Assembly: GCA_019247755.1 (NCBI GenBank)
Contig: JAFBAM010000259.1
Coordinates: forward strand, 1-6,437
Length of the DNA: 6,437 nucleotides
Direction of reading: 5' to 3'
Source of the DNA: Sphingomonas sp.
GTDB lineage: Bacteria > Pseudomonadota > Alphaproteobacteria > Sphingomonadales > Sphingomonadaceae
Both the position numbers and the translations under genes were made by a program. This document shows, in pieces, positions 4,804 through 6,437 of the stretch. Numbering within the stretch: the stretch's first letter is position 1; each line of letters starts with the position of its first letter. The notes beneath the pieces were generated by a model, which saw only the letters and a program-made list of their open reading frames with translations, was not told the origin of the DNA and searched no databases.

Positions 4804-5448
4804 ATGGTGAACGACCCCCGCCTTGTCCTTGAGCGCCTGTGCGCCGAGCGCGCGGAGGATTTTGCCGGCCTGTCCCGAATGCTCGGACGCAACCCGGCCT
4901 ACATCCAGCAATATGTGCGGCGGGGCGTGCCCAAGCGGCTGGGCGAAGACGAGCGGCGGAAGCTCGCCCGGTACTTCGACGTTCCCGAGGAGCTGCTCGG
5001 CGGGCCCGCCGAGCGTGCGACGTCCAAGGGCCTGGCGACCGTGAAGCGCCATCCGGTGACGGTCTCGGCCGGCCCGGGTGCGTTGGTCACCGAGGAACTC
5101 GGCAAACCCTATTTCGCATTCGACGAAAGGTGGCTGAAAGCGCTGACGGCCAGTCCGGCGAGCAATCTCTCGATCGTCAGGGTCGAGGGGGATTCGATGG
5201 CGCCGACGCTGAACGCCGGCGACGACATCCTCGTCGACCTCGGCGATTCGAGCGACCGGCTTCGCGATGGGATCTACGTGCTACGGATCGACGACGCGCT
5301 CGTCGTGAAGCGCCTCGCTCTAAACCCGGTGGGACGGCGAGTGACTGTCCAGTCCGACAATCCCGCCTATCCCGACTGGCCAGACTGCCCGTTGAAGGAC
5401 ATCAAGCCGATCGGTCGCGTGATCTGGTCGGGGCGGCGGATCGTCTAG
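4804..5448 (+). CDS. S24-family (LexA/CI-like) HTH regulator-peptidase
   Basis: A 214-aa two-domain regulator. Residues about 18-65 form an XRE-type helix-turn-helix (DFAGLSRMLGRNPAYIQQYV and GEDERRKLARYFDVPEELL). Residues about 84-212 are an S24 peptidase domain with the nucleophile in VEGDSMAPTLNAGD (Ser131) and the general base in DALVVKRLAL (Lys169), 38 residues apart as in LexA-like proteins. An Ala89-Gly90 pair in PVTVSAGPGALVTEE lies where LexA/CI proteins cut themselves, so RecA-stimulated self-cleavage is plausible. It differs from LexA proper, whose N-terminal domain is a winged helix. The short single-HTH architecture resembles phage C2/CI repressors, but no other phage genes are near and composition matches the neighbours, so it looks chromosomal. 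It is divergent from the 58-aa HTH-like gene and overlaps the convergent membrane-protein gene by four bases at the stop. Confidence 0.92.
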   Translation: MVNDPRLVLERLCAERAEDFAGLSRMLGRNPAYIQQYVRRGVPKRLGEDERRKLARYFDVPEELLGGPAERATSKGLATVKRHPVTVSAGPGALVTEELGKPYFAFDERWLKALTASPASNLSIVRVEGDSMAPTLNAGDDILVDLGDSSDRLRDGIYVLRIDDALVVKRLALNPVGRRVTVQSDNPAYPDWPDCPLKDIKPIGRVIWSGRRIV

Positions 5449-5618
5449 GAACCGCGCCGGGCGCGGTCGATAAGCCAGGTCGCGACCGCGAGCACGATGC
5501 CGACGCCAACGCCGATCAATATGCCCTTCATCGGGTTTCCGATGGCGAGGCCGAGCGGGAAGCCGGCGAGGATGCAGATGGTGAGGAAGCAGCCTCCGGC
5601 TCTTGCTGTGCTTGGCAT
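5445..5618 (-). CDS. Small two-helix membrane protein
   Basis: A 57-aa protein with two hydrophobic helices, about residues 9-27 (GGCFLTICILAGFPLGLAI) and 32-50, the latter with a glycine-rich face (GILIGVGVGI). It ends with the basic tail DRARRGS. It probably sits in the inner membrane with both ends in the cytoplasm. No function is recognised. The frame stays open to an ATG at 5663, adding 15 Arg/Trp-rich residues. Neither start has a clear Shine-Dalgarno, and I prefer the inner ATG because the segment after it has the shape of a complete small membrane protein. The stop (complement of CTA) shares the palindrome CTAG with the stop of the S24 gene. Confidence 0.68.
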   Translation of the reverse strand: MPSTARAGGCFLTICILAGFPLGLAIGNPMKGILIGVGVGIVLAVATWLIDRARRGS

Positions 5619-5728
5619 CGCGCGCCCATGGCAGAGCCAGCGCGGCCGCGCCAACCGAATCATGGTTCACGATGCATTGACGCTGTTCGTCCGCAGTCCC
5701 GAAACGGCCCCGCGCGTAAGACGGCGCC

Positions 5729-5938
5729 ATGGAGAATATCTTCATCCATGGCCGGGTCGCACTTCGCGACGCATCGGACCTGATCGAACGCTATGGCGAC
5801 GATGCCGGCTTCGAGGCAGCGGCGCGCGCCGAGCGCAGCCGCGACGACGGCAACGTGGCCCGCTTCTGCCATTGGCGGCAGATCGAGCGCGTCATTGCGA
5901 CGCTCAGCTGCGACGAAGTGATCGGCACCATCCACTAA
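5729..5938 (+). CDS. Small conserved-looking hypothetical protein
   Basis: A 69-aa soluble protein, mostly helical by eye: MENIFIHGRVALRDASDLIE, then a GFEAAARAERSRDDGNVARF region, FCHWRQIERVIATL, and a short end SCDEVIGTIH. It contains Cys and His (FCHW and SCDE) but too few for a clear metal site. The residue pattern reminds me of small proteins in other sphingomonad genomes, unverified, and no function is known to me. No Shine-Dalgarno precedes the ATG. A TTGACG hexamer at 5677-5682 could be a -35 element, but no convincing -10 follows it. It is divergent from the small membrane-protein gene and 62 bp upstream of the TamA-like gene on the same strand. Confidence 0.75.
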   Translation: MENIFIHGRVALRDASDLIERYGDDAGFEAAARAERSRDDGNVARFCHWRQIERVIATLSCDEVIGTIH

Positions 5939-6000
5939 GCCAATAAAGAGGAGCCGAACGGACTGGCGCCATTCAGGAGCGCTGGCTACTCTCGGCTTGA

Positions 6001-6437
6001 ATGATCGGGCGGGGTTCTAGGCTGGAAGCCGCGCGGCTGCTGGGCGCGGCAGCCGTGCTTGCGCTCGTCCCCTCGCAGGGGTTCGCTCAGACCGTTCTGC
6101 CATCTCCGCCTCCGCCGCCGCCCGATGCGGCCGAGCTGGACCCTAGCGCGCCTATGGACCCTATGCCGGACCTTGGCGTCGCCTGGCCGGACCTAAAGGC
6201 CAGCGACACGGCGCCGCCGCCTCAGCCCGCGGCGACCACGACGGCGACGAAAAAGAAGGCGAGGGCGAAGGACGAGCTGGCCACCGATGGGACCGGCGAC
6301 ATGCGCTACACCTGGCAGATCGAAGGTCTCGCGACCTTTGGCGGAGCCGAGGAGTTGCTTCACGCCTTCCGCCAGCAATCCACCCTCGAAGCCGAGCGCA
6401 AGAAGCCCGCCAACGCGGCGCAGATTGGCCGCCGGGC
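6001..6437 (+). CDS. TamA/BamA-like outer-membrane assembly protein, N-terminal part
   Basis: First 145 residues of an Omp85-superfamily protein, most likely the TamA-like autotransporter assembly factor. Residues 1-29 are a signal peptide: basic start, hydrophobic LLGAAAVLALV, likely cut after GFA before Gln30. A Pro/Ala-rich, low-complexity linker follows (PSPPPPPPD at 34-42, a PPP at 72-74, then a Lys-rich ATKKKARAKDE). From residue 101 MRYTWQIEGLATFGGAEELL begins what looks like the first POTRA domain, with STLEAERKKPANAAQIGRR (127-145), a stretch I associate with sphingomonad TamA-like proteins. The beta-barrel would lie beyond the window. An in-frame TGA immediately precedes the ATG, so this is the earliest possible start. 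There is no Shine-Dalgarno. Confidence 0.82.
   Translation, partial: MIGRGSRLEAARLLGAAAVLALVPSQGFAQTVLPSPPPPPPDAAELDPSAPMDPMPDLGVAWPDLKASDTAPPPQPAATTTATKKKARAKDELATDGTGDMRYTWQIEGLATFGGAEELLHAFRQQSTLEAERKKPANAAQIGRR

Noticed and set aside
4524..5448. Remnant prophage explanation for the S24/HTH pair
   Set aside because: No integrase, structural, lysis or att-like sequences are present, and composition matches the flanking housekeeping genes; a prophage boundary cannot be supported within the window.
4839..5783. Long alternate plus-strand frame over the S24 gene
   Set aside because: Same-strand shadow, Arg/Ala-rich, running through two genes; the S24 frame has clear motifs.
5952..5997. AGCCGA ... 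TCGGCT inverted repeat before the TamA-like gene
   Set aside because: Only six bases per arm with a 34-base loop and no T-run; likely chance in GC-rich DNA.

Overview
The window looks like chromosomal DNA from a GC-rich alphaproteobacterium, most likely of the Sphingomonadales. The assignment is from protein style and gene content, not from a search. It rests on a TamA/BamA-type protein with the '...STLEAERKKPANAAQIGRR' block, an S24 regulator of a type I associate with sphingomonad chromosomes, several short proteins of sphingomonad appearance, and Arg/Ala/Asp-rich, Lys-poor proteins. There is no sign of an insertion sequence, tRNA, rRNA, CRISPR array or complete prophage.

Left part (1-2973, all minus strand). 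A MaoC-like hydratase and a thiolase (cut by the window edge just before its catalytic Cys) form a tight two-gene acyl-CoA operon. A near-perfect 24-bp dyad lies just upstream of the MaoC start. Upstream of it are an MscS-type mechanosensitive channel and a type IB DNA topoisomerase. The topoisomerase carries the Arg-Lys-Arg-Asn-Tyr active site known from Deinococcus TopIB and a basic Ala/Lys-rich tail.

Middle (3011-4195, plus strand). A DJ-1/PfpI-family protein starts only 37 bp from the divergent topoisomerase start. The gap contains a sequence resembling an EcfG general-stress promoter that reads into the topoisomerase gene. An unrecognised membrane-anchored acidic protein follows. TopIB, PfpI and MscS together suggest a stress or maintenance neighbourhood (inference).

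Right part (4192-5448). This is the most interesting segment. A LexA/CI-like S24 peptidase-regulator (plus) is divergent from a two-gene minus-strand operon. That operon begins with a 58-aa GTG-start gene, easily missed by ORF callers, whose product has a short helix-turn-helix-like pattern similar to the S24 HTH. It continues with a 111-aa protein of unknown function. The roughly 100-bp intergenic region holds repeated TTCCTA-like half-sites. The layout recalls a CI/Cro-type bistable switch embedded in ordinary chromosome, but that function is inferred.

End (5445-6437). Two small conserved-looking genes (a 57-aa two-helix membrane protein on the minus strand and a 69-aa soluble protein on the plus strand) precede the start of a TamA-like outer-membrane assembly factor that runs off the window. 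Both convergent gene pairs in the window (at 4192-4195 and 5445-5448) share stop codons over four bases, so the region is very compact.
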